Part shown: one piece after another, positions 9,411-17,930 of the stretch
Layout of the letters: every line of letters starts with the position of its first letter
Numbering within the stretch: position 1 is the first letter of the stretch
Assembly (NCBI RefSeq): GCF_965205175.1
Contig: NZ_OZ242038.1
Coordinates: 1,240,001 to 1,304,000, forward strand
DNA length: 64,000 nucleotides
DNA from: Poriferisodalis sp965205175
Lineage (GTDB): Bacteria; Actinomycetota; Acidimicrobiia; Acidimicrobiales; Poriferisodalaceae
Direction: 5' to 3'
Notes under the pieces: generated by a model
What the model was told of the DNA's origin: nothing
Database searches by the model: none
Seen by the model: only the letters and a program-made list of their open reading frames with translations
Position numbers and translations under genes: made by a program

Positions 9411-9503
9411 GCTGAGAGCAAGCCGGGAAACCCAGTGTTCATGCGGGTTTCCGAGCATTCGGCGATTTACAGTACGTTGAGACTTGCTGTGAAGCCAGCA
9501 CAT

Positions 9504-10130
9504 TCAGGCCTGCTCCGTTCCGCCCGTGCGACGGCGCGGGAACGCTGCGACAGCGAGGGCGGAGCCGACCATGCCGCCGACAGTGGACAGCACCAAGTCG
9601 GCGACGGTGTCGTCGTAGGTGAGGTCCAGTCCGCCGCCTGCGCCGGTTGCGGCCACAATCCACTCAGCAGCCTCCCAGCCGACGATGGCGAGCGCTCCCA
9701 GCCCGGCGCCGAGCAGCCACGCGTCCGAGCGCGAGAGGCTCGCAGCGCCGCCGCGTCGGTAGCGCCACGCGTGGAATGCGCCGACCAGCAGGATCCAGTT
9801 CACCGTGTGGAGCACGTCGTCGGTGGCATCGAACGAGTCGTAGACATGCGCCAGGTTGCCGAGGGTGTCGATCAGGAACGGGGCCACGATCAGTGCGTCG
9901 GCCGTGGCCGGGTAGGGCCGGAACCGCCCGCGCCATGCCCATGCCAGCGGCACCACTGCCGCCGAGAGCATGAACAGCGGGAAGCGGAACGCCATCCCCT
10001 TGCCTTCGAGATGATCGAGCGGCAACGCGATCGCCACCAAGAAGCACAGTGCCAGCGCTGCCTTGCATGCCATCGCCACGGCCACAGCCCGTCGGCGGCT
10101 GTCGAGCGCAGCAACGCCGCCGTCAGGCAT
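9504..10130 (-). CDS. DUF2238/YjdF-like integral membrane protein
   Basis: A 208-aa protein with about five or six hydrophobic helices. The pattern VAPFLIDTLGNLAHVYDSF, then a histidine in VLHTVNW, then GWEAAEWIVAATG, then TYDDTVADLVLSTVGGMVG matches the DUF2238/YjdF family, in which conserved Asp, Glu and His residues lie within the membrane part. Function is unknown. It lies 12 bases downstream of the LLM gene on the same strand and is probably cotranscribed with it. Confidence 0.72.
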   Translation of the reverse strand: MPDGGVAALDSRRRAVAVAMACKAALALCFLVAIALPLDHLEGKGMAFRFPLFMLSAAVVPLAWAWRGRFRPYPATADALIVAPFLIDTLGNLAHVYDSFDATDDVLHTVNWILLVGAFHAWRYRRGGAASLSRSDAWLLGAGLGALAIVGWEAAEWIVAATGAGGGLDLTYDDTVADLVLSTVGGMVGSALAVAAFPRRRTGGTEQA

Positions 10131-10142
10131 CGGGCTCGAAGC

Positions 10143-11285
10143 TCAGGCGCCGGCGCGCAGTGGAGCGATCACGCCCTGCGCGAACTCGTTGAGCATCGCC
10201 AGCTCTTGGTCCTGGGTGAAGTAGCCGACGTGATGCCACAGGAAGAACTCGGTGACGCCGAACTCCTCGTGCAGGGAAGCCACGTGATCGAGTTCCTCTT
10301 CCCGGCTGCCGCGCCACACGCGGCCCATTGGCACCACGTAGGGCGGTGCGTTGTACGCCCAGTTGAACAGCTCCGCGAAGCCGGCGTACAGGTCGGCGGC
10401 TTCGGCCGGCGTGCGGCCCATGGTGAGGTGGCCGCCGATAGCGAGCGCATCGGCAGGCGTAGTGTCGCGTCCCGCGCCGTGGGCTTCGGTGAGGTAGATG
10501 TCCAGCGCTGTGGCGATGAAGCTCTGCCGCTCGGGGGCCACGAAGCTGACCATCTTGCCGCCCTCGCGTGCCCAGAACTTCGAGGTTTCCATGCTGTAGC
10601 TGAACGGCGCGTACACCGGCGGGTGCGGTTGCTGCAGCGGTCGGGGCACGATGCCGATCTCGCGCAGCGTTTTGTCGTGGTCGACCGCGGTGGGATCGAC
10701 GTCGTCGGTCGGCGGGAAGTGCCATTCCATCGACGGCGGGACGTGCCAGAACTCGCCTTGGATCGAGACCTTGTCCTGCGTCCACAGCGACTTCACCAAG
10801 TGCCAGTTCTCATACAGCGCCCGGCGGTTGCGCTGGTCGGCCTCGGACTTGTCGGACTCTGTGGAGGTGATGGCGAGGTGCTGGCCGAACGTGCCGGTCC
10901 AGCGCGGCGTGTTGCCACGCGAGAAGCCCGCGAACGTCCGCCCGCCGGTGAAGTGGTCGAGCATGGCGATGTTCTCGGCCAGCTGGATCGGATTCACCGC
11001 AGTGAGGTTCATGCCGAGCTGACCCACCCGCATCCGCTCGGTGTGCTGCGCCACGAAGTAGTCCCACATCAGCGGGTTGGTCGTGGTCTCGATGCCTTCC
11101 ACCTGCAGGTGCTGCTCGGTCATCGCGAAGCCGTCGTACCCGACCGACTCGGCAAACTGCATCTGCGTCCGCACTTGATCCATCAAGGTCTGCCATCGCT
11201 CCGGCATCGACCCTGCAAGGCCGATCTGCTCGCCGCGGCGACGCATGTACGGAACGACGAGGATCGTGAAGCGAAAGTCAGTCAC
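10143..11285 (-). CDS. LLM class flavin-dependent oxidoreductase
   Basis: A 380-aa luciferase-like monooxygenase. Hallmarks are FAESVGYDGFAMTEQHLQ near residue 46 (the family's E-H motif), GQLGMNLTAVNPIQLAENIAM, and GGRTFAGFSRGNTPRW near 115. It starts with GTG at 11285, with an AGGAG site about 11 bases upstream that lies inside the duplicated 22-bp element (11299-11320). The element is therefore part of this gene's control region. It differs from the other LLM genes in having a longer insertion after the GRG motif (STESDKSEADQRNRRALYEN). The substrate is unknown. Confidence 0.9.
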   Translation of the reverse strand: MTDFRFTILVVPYMRRRGEQIGLAGSMPERWQTLMDQVRTQMQFAESVGYDGFAMTEQHLQVEGIETTTNPLMWDYFVAQHTERMRVGQLGMNLTAVNPIQLAENIAMLDHFTGGRTFAGFSRGNTPRWTGTFGQHLAITSTESDKSEADQRNRRALYENWHLVKSLWTQDKVSIQGEFWHVPPSMEWHFPPTDDVDPTAVDHDKTLREIGIVPRPLQQPHPPVYAPFSYSMETSKFWAREGGKMVSFVAPERQSFIATALDIYLTEAHGAGRDTTPADALAIGGHLTMGRTPAEAADLYAGFAELFNWAYNAPPYVVPMGRVWRGSREEELDHVASLHEEFGVTEFFLWHHVGYFTQDQELAMLNEFAQGVIAPLRAGA

Positions 11286-11298
11286 CGGCGGTCAGCTC

Positions 11299-11424
11299 CT
11301 GTCGCGACACGTTTCCACACCCTGTGCCGATCCACACCCTGTGCCGACACTGCTGCAACAACACCTGCTGACGGTCAACTGCAGCACGAGGTTGGAGCCC
11401 ATCTGTCGCGACACGTTTCCACAC
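11299..11424. repeat. duplicated 22-bp element with TGTCGCGACA core, plus tandem 16-bp repeat
   Basis: The 22-bp sequence beginning CTGTCGCGACACGTTT occurs exactly at 11299-11320 and again at 11403-11424, 104 bases apart. Each contains the perfect palindrome TGTCGCGACA. Just after the first copy, CCACACCCTGTGCCGA occurs twice in tandem with one base between. The block lies directly upstream of the minus-strand LLM gene at 11285 and could be an operator array for it. Confidence 0.7.
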
Positions 11425-11453
11425 TAGGTGTGTTCGACTGAAGGTGTGTTGGT

Positions 11454-12000
11454 CTAGAAGATTGTTGACATGGTTCGACGGTCTGACGCATCGGACGCAG
11501 CCATGTTTGGCTGATGGTCGCGTGGCTGGTGGCGACGTGTTGCTTGGGGGCTGTTTGGCTGGTGGTTGGAGCAGGTAGCGGCCGGTGTCAAGGTCGGTGT
11601 GGCCGCCGTGATCGGGTCGAACTGGCCGTTCACCACCGTCATGCCGGTCTCAGGACGCGTGAACGCGCTTGCGGCACGCTGGCGTCGCTGCCGGTCCAGC
11701 AGCGACGCGCCGTCGTCGCCGCTGCGGTCCGCGACGTGACGGGCGACGGTGCGAAGGAACTCTTCATGACCCTCGACTTGTGCGCGTTCAGCCAGGTGCT
11801 GCTCGTTGATCGGAGCGTCGGCGGCGGCGCGGGCGATCCACCGTGCGCGCCCGGCAGGCACCGCACCCGATGCCAGACCCTCACGAGTCGCAGCCAGCTC
11901 AGCCAGCCGCGACCGCAGCCCCCCTCGTCGAGCCGCTACACATCCACGCTCAGCCACACCCCCGACAGCACATCCGGCTCGCACGGCACGCAGTCACCTG
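11454..12000 (-). pseudogene. degraded DUF222/HNH protein gene
   Basis: The minus strand matches pieces of the intact DUF222-HNH protein at 46360-47931 in the same order. First comes EPDVLSGVWLSVDV, followed by a stop and frameshift, then LRSRLAEL. A deletion then removes the EAAALSEVARRQ region. The continuous stretch TREGLASGAVPAGRARW through ASLLDRQRRQR to ETGMTVVNGQFDPI follows. After that the frame jumps to nucleotides that in another frame encode DTGRYLLQPP, so the whole HNH domain is missing. There are thus at least two internal deletions, a stop and frameshifts. It is a paralogue relic, not a working gene. Confidence 0.8.
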
Positions 12001-12210
12001 TCCGGACGGTACGGCGGTCTGCTGCGGATGGTTCCGGCGTGAGGGCCGTTGCGTGGTCGGGTCGGCGTGGTATACACTCAGCGCGCTACGCGACGGCGGG
12101 TCTGCGGTGTCGTTTGAGGTGTCCGCAGTCCGCGCGAGCCGGGCGAGATGCAATGCCCGTTGATTGGGGTTTGTGTTGATGACTGATCGTGCTGGTCTAG
12201 TGAGTTCTGG

Positions 12211-14532
12211 GTGTCGTCCTCGCGGGGGGGGGGTCGGTGCGTAGTTGAGCGGTGGCGTGCGGCTGGTGGTGGGCGTGGGGGTGTGTTGTGGGGTTTGGTG
12301 GGGGTGGTGGTGTTGGCGGTGTCGGTGGTGGTGTTGGTGCCGGTGGGTGTGTCCGGTCAGGGTTCGGTGCCTGGGCAGCCGGAGAATTTTCTGGTTGGTC
12401 GGGCTGTGGGCGGGGTGCGGGTGTTTTGGGTGAATCCGGATGATGCGTCGATCACGAAGTATCAGTATGTGGTGGGTACTGCTGTGGGAAGCGATGCGTT
12501 TGGGGCGGTGCGGGATTCGACGGCGTGGGTGGACGTGTCTGGTTCGGGTGCGTCGACGACGTCGTTTGTGGCGCCGGCGTCGGGGTCGAGTTATGTGAAG
12601 GTTCGGGCGGTGAACGCGAACGGGCCGGGTGTGCAGTCGAGTGTGATTTCGGGCACGGCGGGCACGTCGAGCGATACGTTGGCGGTGTCGTTGGCGCCTG
12701 CGCAGGTGCGTGAGGGCGACTCGGGTCGCACGGATGTGACGTTGTCGGTGACGTTGCCGTCTGCGGTGTCGGGGAACGACAGGACGGTGACGGTGTCGAG
12801 GCTGGCGCAGAACGTGGGGGTGGCGAGCACGTTGACGTGGAACTCGAATTACACGCCGGCGACGTCGTGCTCGGCGCCGAATCCTGCGAATGCTGACGTG
12901 TGTTGGCCGAACGGGCGCAGGATCACGATTGCGTCGGGGCAGACCACGGGTTCGTTGGTGTTCAGTGTGCGGGGGGACACGACTCAGGAGAACAAGCGAA
13001 AGGTGATGTACTTGGCTCCGGGTTACGATGTCAGCCCTTTTGCGCGAGTGGAGGGTTCGGCGGTTTTGGAGGTGCTCGACGACGACGGCGCCAACGCGCC
13101 GGCCACGACCAGCACCACCACGACAACAACCACCACGACTACTACGACCACGACATCAACATCGACGACGACTACTTCGACGACTGCGGCGGGGGTGCCT
13201 GCGAAGCCGTCGGGTGTGGGGTTGGCGAGGGTTGGGACGTCTAATCGGTTGAGGGTGTCGTGGAGCGATCCGGGTGATTCGACGATTACGGGTTGGCAGT
13301 ATCAGTGGCGGCCTCCGGGCGGGTCTGACAGTGGTTGGTATTCGATTGGGGGTTCGGGGGCGTCGACGACGTCGCACACGATTAGGCGGTCGGGGGGTTT
13401 GGCTGCGGGTGTGTGGCGGATGCAGGTGCGGGCGGTGAACGCGTCCGGCACGGGGCCTGCGTCGGACTGGGCGTCGTTCACCGTCGGCACTGCCACAACG
13501 ACAACTACGACGACAACGAGCACGACCACAACAACCACCACGACGACGACTACAACCACCACGACGACGACCACAACAACCACTACGACTACGACACCGC
13601 CGACTACGACCACGACGACGGCGCCGACGACTACGACGACTGCTGCGACCACTACGACATCGCCGACCACGACGACTGCTGCGACGACCAGCACGACGAC
13701 GGCGGTGCCGCGGTCTTCGTCGGGAGGAGGCTCCGGCGGCGGTTCAGGCGGCGGCGGGGGTGGCGGCTCCGGCGGTTCGGGTGGTTCTGGTGGTTCTGGT
13801 GGTGTGGTGGTGTCTGGGAGGCCGTGGCAGCCGTCAGGGGTGCGCGTCGTGTCGGGCGGCGGTGTGCTGTTGGTGTCGTGGTCGGTGCCGGGGGGCGGTG
13901 CTTGTGAGGCGTCGGGCTTTCTGGTGCGTGTCCGCGAACGGTCTCGTGGCGGCGGGTCGGGTGTGGGGCGTGTGGTGGCGGAGTCGCTGGTGCTGTCGGG
14001 CACCACGAGCTGGCTGGTGACCGGCCTCGACCCCGGGGTGAGCTACACCGCGGAAGTGCTGGCGTACAGTGCTGTGTGCTGGAGCTTCTCGCCGCCGGTG
14101 ACGCGCACGTTCGCTGTCGCCGCGGCGGGCAGGCCGCCCGGTCCGCCGAGGCGTCCGTTGATGGCGCCGATGCCGGTGCGAGAACTGAAAGTTGACACCG
14201 GCAAGCCGGATCGGGTGACGGTCACCTGGACGAAACCCGCTGCCACGCCGGATGTGCAGCGTGATGTGCGTTGCGCGTACACCCGTGCGGGTGTGCCGCA
14301 TTGGGTGAAGACCGTCCGTTATGCCTATGAGGTGCGCAACGTGACCACCGGCGAACGCGTGGGGGCGGGCAGTTTCGAGTCCGCTGGCCCCACCCTCTCC
14401 CGCACGGTCACGCTCACCGGTCACGCGGCAGGCGCCGGCTACCGGCTGCGGGCAAGCGTTGTCGCCTATTCGGAGACTTGCAAGCGCTGGTCCGCGATAC
14501 GCCGTGTCTTCTGGTGGACCAAAGCCCCATAG
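12211..14532 (+). CDS. secreted Fn3-domain surface protein with Thr-rich stalks
   Basis: About 773 aa from the GTG at 12211. An N-terminal hydrophobic signal (VLWGLVGVVVLAVSVVVLV) is followed by a fibronectin-III-like domain (about 47-150). Next comes a Calx-beta-like domain (about 160-290, DTLAVSLAPAQVREGDSG). A Thr-rich linker, a second Fn3 (about 328-425), a longer Thr/Pro/Ala linker and a Gly/Ser-rich linker follow. Two further Fn3-like domains end in CKRWSAIRRVFWWTKAP. The Thr-rich stalks are probably extended and perhaps glycosylated. The first codons run through a 10-G tract (12224-12233). An ATG at 12179 has the wrong frame for the present G count but would be in frame with 8 or 11 Gs. 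No sorting signal or C-terminal anchor is evident. Confidence 0.75.
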   Translation: MSSSRGGGRCVVERWRAAGGGRGGVLWGLVGVVVLAVSVVVLVPVGVSGQGSVPGQPENFLVGRAVGGVRVFWVNPDDASITKYQYVVGTAVGSDAFGAVRDSTAWVDVSGSGASTTSFVAPASGSSYVKVRAVNANGPGVQSSVISGTAGTSSDTLAVSLAPAQVREGDSGRTDVTLSVTLPSAVSGNDRTVTVSRLAQNVGVASTLTWNSNYTPATSCSAPNPANADVCWPNGRRITIASGQTTGSLVFSVRGDTTQENKRKVMYLAPGYDVSPFARVEGSAVLEVLDDDGANAPATTSTTTTTTTTTTTTTTSTSTTTTSTTAAGVPAKPSGVGLARVGTSNRLRVSWSDPGDSTITGWQYQWRPPGGSDSGWYSIGGSGASTTSHTIRRSGGLAAGVWRMQVRAVNASGTGPASDWASFTVGTATTTTTTTTSTTTTTTTTTTTTTTTTTTTTTTTTTPPTTTTTTAPTTTTTAATTTTSPTTTTAATTSTTTAVPRSSSGGGSGGGSGGGGGGGSGGSGGSGGSGGVVVSGRPWQPSGVRVVSGGGVLLVSWSVPGGGACEASGFLVRVRERSRGGGSGVGRVVAESLVLSGTTSWLVTGLDPGVSYTAEVLAYSAVCWSFSPPVTRTFAVAAAGRPPGPPRRPLMAPMPVRELKVDTGKPDRVTVTWTKPAATPDVQRDVRCAYTRAGVPHWVKTVRYAYEVRNVTTGERVGAGSFESAGPTLSRTVTLTGHAAGAGYRLRASVVAYSETCKRWSAIRRVFWWTKAP
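12224..12233 (+). repeat. 10-G homopolymer at the start of the surface-protein gene
   Basis: Ten consecutive G residues lie between an upstream ATG (12179) and the signal-peptide coding sequence. From that ATG the present tract leads to a TAG at 12239-12241. A gain of one G or loss of two would join the ATG to the secreted protein's frame. Such tracts in surface-protein genes are typical of slipped-strand phase variation. A sequencing length error is also possible. Confidence 0.65.
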
Positions 14533-15277
14533 GCCGCAGTTGTCAGCTGCGCCGGCCGAGCGTGCCTTGCGGCAGCCGCAGCCCGATACTCGACTGGCTG
14601 GTGCCGTCACCGGGTGCCCGCGAGGCGCAGCCGGCGAATGATCTCACCAACGAGGGCGGAGCGCGGGCAGGCGAGCCGCCGGGGGACTGAGCAGCACCCG
14701 TTGTTCGGGGCGAGTGATCTCATCGGCGAGGGCGGGGTGTGGGCAGGGGCCTCCGCGCGCAGTTCTGCGACGCCACGCACCCCGCGCGTTCAGCAGATGC
14801 GTCGCAGCTGTTTGAGCACGGAGGCCCCTGCCCTCGCTCCGCCCGGACGAGACACAGCCGACAGCCGCGCTCGCAGCCAGTCACCCTCAGCGTGCAACAA
14901 TTGCGTCGCAGCTGTTTGAGCACGGAGGCCCCTGCCCTCGCTCCGCCCGGACGAGACACAACTGTCAGCCGGGCCGTCACGCACCCCGCGCGTTCAGCAG
15001 ATGCGTCGCAGCTGTTCGGGCACGGAGGCCCCTGCCCACGCTCCGCCCGGACGAGACACAACTGTCAGCCGGGCCGTCACGCACCCCGCGCGTTCAACAG
15101 GTGCGTCGCAGCTGTTCGGGCACGGAGGCCCCTGCCCACGCTCCGCCCGGACATGATGTTGCTGCACCCATGCACACGCTCCGCCCGGACACAATGTTGC
15201 TGGAGGCATTAGCGGCGCAGCTGTTCGGGCACGGAGGCCCCGGCACACGCTCCGCCCGGATCCGCAGGAGCCGTCAC
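14533..15277. repeat. non-coding block of roughly 100-bp direct repeats with inverted copies
   Basis: No convincing gene is seen in this 745-base gap. A unit containing GCGTCGCAGCTGTT, then CACGGAGGCCCCTGCCC and CGCTCCGCCCGG recurs with its landmark at 14799, 14903, 15003, 15103 and, diverged, 15212, giving spacings of 104, 100, 100 and 109. An inverted relative (GAGGGCGGGGTGTGGGCAGG) lies near 14727. It is itself duplicated near 14651 after GATCTCACC/GATCTCATC. Units 3 and 4 are nearly identical. The last unit runs to just before the ribosome binding site of the PaaK-like gene. Confidence 0.75.
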
Positions 15278-16576
15278 ATGGCCAAGTTCGAGCCCGCCGC
15301 CAAGCGAGGCCTGCATCCCATAGAGAACGCACCGGTCGCGCAGATCAGAGCCCTGCAGCTCAAGCGCCTGCAGTGGAGTCTGGCGCACGCCTACGCGCAC
15401 GTGCCGCTCTACCGGCAGCTGTTCGACCAGGCGGGCGTGCATCCCTCAGATCTGCAGCGCCTGGAGGACTTGCGGCAGTTCCCGTTCACCGCAAAGCGGG
15501 AGCTGCGAGACACCTACCCCTTCGGGATGTTCGCCGTGCCTCGAGAGCGCGTGGCCCGGGTCCATGCGTCGTCGGGAACCACCGGCAAGCCGACCGTGGT
15601 GGGCTATACCCAGGCCGACCTCGACATGTGGTCGCACGTGTTCCAGCGATCGTTGGTCGCTGCCGGTGTGCAGCCGGGCGATGTCGTCCATGTCGCCTAC
15701 GGCTACGGCTTGTTCACCGGCGGACTGGGCGCCCACTACGGGGCCGAGCAGTTCGGCTGCACGGTGGTGCCGGCGTCGGTGGGCCAGACCGCTCGACAGG
15801 TGCAGCTGCTGGTGGACTTCGACGCCGACGTGCTGTGCGCCACGCCGTCCTACGCCTTGGTGGTTGCCGACGAGTTCCGCCGCCAAGGCCTGGACCCGGC
15901 CTCGACGTCGCTGCGGGTGGGGATCTTCGGTGCCGAACCGTGGTCCGAGGCCATGCGGACCGAGCTGGAGGACGCCTTCGGGATCGACGCGGTCGACATC
16001 TACGGACTCTCGGAAGTCATCGGCGGCGGTGTGGCCAACGAGTGCGTCGAGACCAAGGACGGGCCCACCATCTGGGAGGACCACTTCTATCCCGAGATCA
16101 TCGACCCAGATTCGGGCGAGGTGCTGCCCGAGGGCGAGACGGGAGAGCTCGTGTTCACCTCGCTGACCAAGGAGGCGATGCCGGTGATCCGGTACCGCAC
16201 ACGTGACATCTGCTCGCTGCAGCCGGGCACCGCTCGCTCGATGCGGCGGATGGGCCGGGTCGCGGCCCGCACCGACGACATGCTCATCATCCGCGGCGTC
16301 AACGTGTTCCCGAGCCAGTTCGAGGAGCTGGTCTCTGCCGATCCGAGGCTGACCGGGCACTTCTTCCTCGAAGTGCATCAGCGGGGACGTCTCGAAGGCA
16401 TCACGGCCGTGCTCGAACCCAAGCCCGACGCAGGAGACCACGAGGCGATAGCCGACGAGTTCGCCGGCGCGGTACGACAGCGGGTCGGCATCGCCGTCGA
16501 GGTTCGCACGGTCGAGCCCGAGGGCATTCCACGATCGGAGGGCAAGGCGCAACGGGTGCGCGACCTGCGCCCATGA
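15278..16576 (+). CDS. phenylacetate-CoA ligase-like AMP-forming ligase
   Basis: A 432-aa adenylate-forming ligase of the PaaK family, which activates an aryl or related acid with ATP and CoA. It has the PaaK-type N-terminus (HVPLYRQLFDQAG), the P-loop-like SSGTTGKPTVVGYT near residue 95, YGYGLFTGGLGAHYG, the YGLSEVIGGGVANEC motif near 245, RYRTRDI, and a C-terminal DDMLIIRGVNVFPSQFE hinge. The ATG at 15278 has AGGAG 7 bases upstream. The frame is open further upstream, but there it only reads through the repeat block. The true acid substrate is unknown. A NIPSNAP gene and an HpcH/HpaI aldolase follow on the same strand. Confidence 0.88.
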   Translation: MAKFEPAAKRGLHPIENAPVAQIRALQLKRLQWSLAHAYAHVPLYRQLFDQAGVHPSDLQRLEDLRQFPFTAKRELRDTYPFGMFAVPRERVARVHASSGTTGKPTVVGYTQADLDMWSHVFQRSLVAAGVQPGDVVHVAYGYGLFTGGLGAHYGAEQFGCTVVPASVGQTARQVQLLVDFDADVLCATPSYALVVADEFRRQGLDPASTSLRVGIFGAEPWSEAMRTELEDAFGIDAVDIYGLSEVIGGGVANECVETKDGPTIWEDHFYPEIIDPDSGEVLPEGETGELVFTSLTKEAMPVIRYRTRDICSLQPGTARSMRRMGRVAARTDDMLIIRGVNVFPSQFEELVSADPRLTGHFFLEVHQRGRLEGITAVLEPKPDAGDHEAIADEFAGAVRQRVGIAVEVRTVEPEGIPRSEGKAQRVRDLRP

Positions 16577-16651
16577 GCGTCTGACTCGTGCGCTACGGTT
16601 CGGCTGGACTAGCGGTTTGGCCGGAGCAGCGGATCGGCTGATCGGGAGGAG

Positions 16652-16966
16652 ATGACCATGAGCTTCGTGGAGATGCGGCGCTACCGCCTGAAGGTCGGCA
16701 CACCCGAGCGATGGGTGAAGACGTACTTCGACAAGGGCTACGAGCCGCAGCGCAAGCATCTCGGCGAGCCGGTCGGCTACTACACCACCGAGTTCGGCGG
16801 CATCAACGAGATCATCCACATGTGGCGCTATGACTCGCTGGCCGAGCGGGCCGCAAAGCGCAAGGCGCTCTTTGCCGATCCCGACTGGCAGGAGTTTGTG
16901 ACGGAGATCGTGCCCTTGGTCGAGGCGCAGGAGAATGCGATCCTGCGCGACATCTTCGAAGACTGA
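16652..16966 (+). CDS. NIPSNAP family protein
   Basis: A 104-aa small alpha/beta-barrel-type protein. The start FVEMRRYRLKVGTPERWVKTY, the central GYYTTEFGGINEIIHMWRYDSL and the helical RAAKRKALFADPDWQEFV are family-typical. The ATG at 16652 is preceded by GGGAGGAG. NIPSNAP proteins often sit beside catabolic acyl-CoA or oxidoreductase genes, but a biochemical role is not established. Here it lies between the PaaK-like ligase and an aldolase, so involvement in the same catabolic route is plausible. Confidence 0.85.
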   Translation: MTMSFVEMRRYRLKVGTPERWVKTYFDKGYEPQRKHLGEPVGYYTTEFGGINEIIHMWRYDSLAERAAKRKALFADPDWQEFVTEIVPLVEAQENAILRDIFED

Positions 16967-17053
16967 GCCCCACCGGCGACAGCGGCCAGCCGTCCCGGTT
17001 CACCTGACTGCGGTTCACCACGCAGCGCTTCACCCCACAGGAAGGCCACACCC

Positions 17054-17866
17054 ATGTCGAACACGTCCAACAAGATGATGGACACGTGGGCTGCCGGCGG
17101 CGAGGCGCTGGGGACGTGGCTGTCGATGGCATCGAGCCATTCGGCAGAGATCGCTGGGCGCGCCGGCTTCGACTATGTCTGTGTCGACATGCAGCACGGC
17201 GTTGCCGACTACCAGGTCGCGGTGACGATGATGCAGGCGATCGAGCTCGGCGGCGGCACGCCGATTGTGCGGGTGCCGTGGAACGAACCCGGCATCATCG
17301 GGCGCGTACTGGATGCCGGAGCGCGGGGCGTCATCATCCCGATGGTGAACTCGGTCGGCGAGGCCACAGCAGCTGTGGCTGCGTGCAAGTACCCGCCGCT
17401 GGGCGCTCGCAGCTTCGGACCCATCTTGGCGGCGGCGCGCGCCGCGGCGGGCGAGAGCTACTTCGACGTGGCGAACGCCACCAGCGCGTGCATTCCGATG
17501 ATCGAGACGCGCCAAGCCGTCGATTCGCTGGACGACATCTTGGCCGTCGAAGGTGTGGATGCCATCTATGTCGGGCCTGCGGACCTGTCGATCAGCTACG
17601 GCTACGGACCTGGCTACAGCGACGAGCATGACGAGTACAAGGCGACGCTGGAGCACATTGCGCAGCGGTGCGCAGCCCACGGCGTGGTGGCCGGCATCCA
17701 CTCCACGGCGGCGCTCTCGGCGGACCGGCGCGGCAAGGGCTTCCGTATGCAGACCGTTGCAGGCGATGCCATGGCGCTCGGCCGCGGCATGGCGCTCGAT
17801 CTGCGCACGGCGCGTGAATCCGGTGTGTCGGCCGTCGGCAGCGACGCCGATTCGGCGATCTACTGA
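17054..17866 (+). CDS. HpcH/HpaI aldolase/citrate lyase family protein
   Basis: A 270-aa class II (metal-dependent) aldolase of the HpcH/HpaI type, which cleaves 2-keto-3-deoxy acids to pyruvate plus an aldehyde. Visible motifs include GFDYVCVDMQHGVAD near residue 37, VRVPWNEPGIIGRVLDAGARGVI, PMIETRQAVDSLDDI with the metal-binding Glu, and GPADLSISYG with the second acidic metal ligand. The ATG follows AGGAAGG. The natural substrate is unknown. The preceding ligase and NIPSNAP genes suggest an aromatic or keto-acid breakdown context. Confidence 0.88.
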   Translation: MSNTSNKMMDTWAAGGEALGTWLSMASSHSAEIAGRAGFDYVCVDMQHGVADYQVAVTMMQAIELGGGTPIVRVPWNEPGIIGRVLDAGARGVIIPMVNSVGEATAAVAACKYPPLGARSFGPILAAARAAAGESYFDVANATSACIPMIETRQAVDSLDDILAVEGVDAIYVGPADLSISYGYGPGYSDEHDEYKATLEHIAQRCAAHGVVAGIHSTAALSADRRGKGFRMQTVAGDAMALGRGMALDLRTARESGVSAVGSDADSAIY

Positions 17867-17930
17867 TGTACTTCTGCTCATCCACTGAGTCCGTCACTCA
17901 CTGAACCCGTCAAGCAAGGAGCACAGAGCC

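Noticed and set aside
9435..11441. Long plus-strand open frame (668 codons)
   Set aside because: Antisense shadow of the minus-strand DUF2238 and LLM genes; His/Arg/Val-rich without any family feature.
13302..14006. Minus-strand Val-rich frame opposite the Thr-rich stalks
   Set aside because: It is the antisense of ACN-rich threonine codons (GTN on the other strand), not a gene. The same applies at 33851-34318.
14739..15212. 157-aa frame through the 100-bp repeats
   Set aside because: Repeat-driven open frame with drifting register (104, 100, 100, 109 bases) and no protein-like composition.
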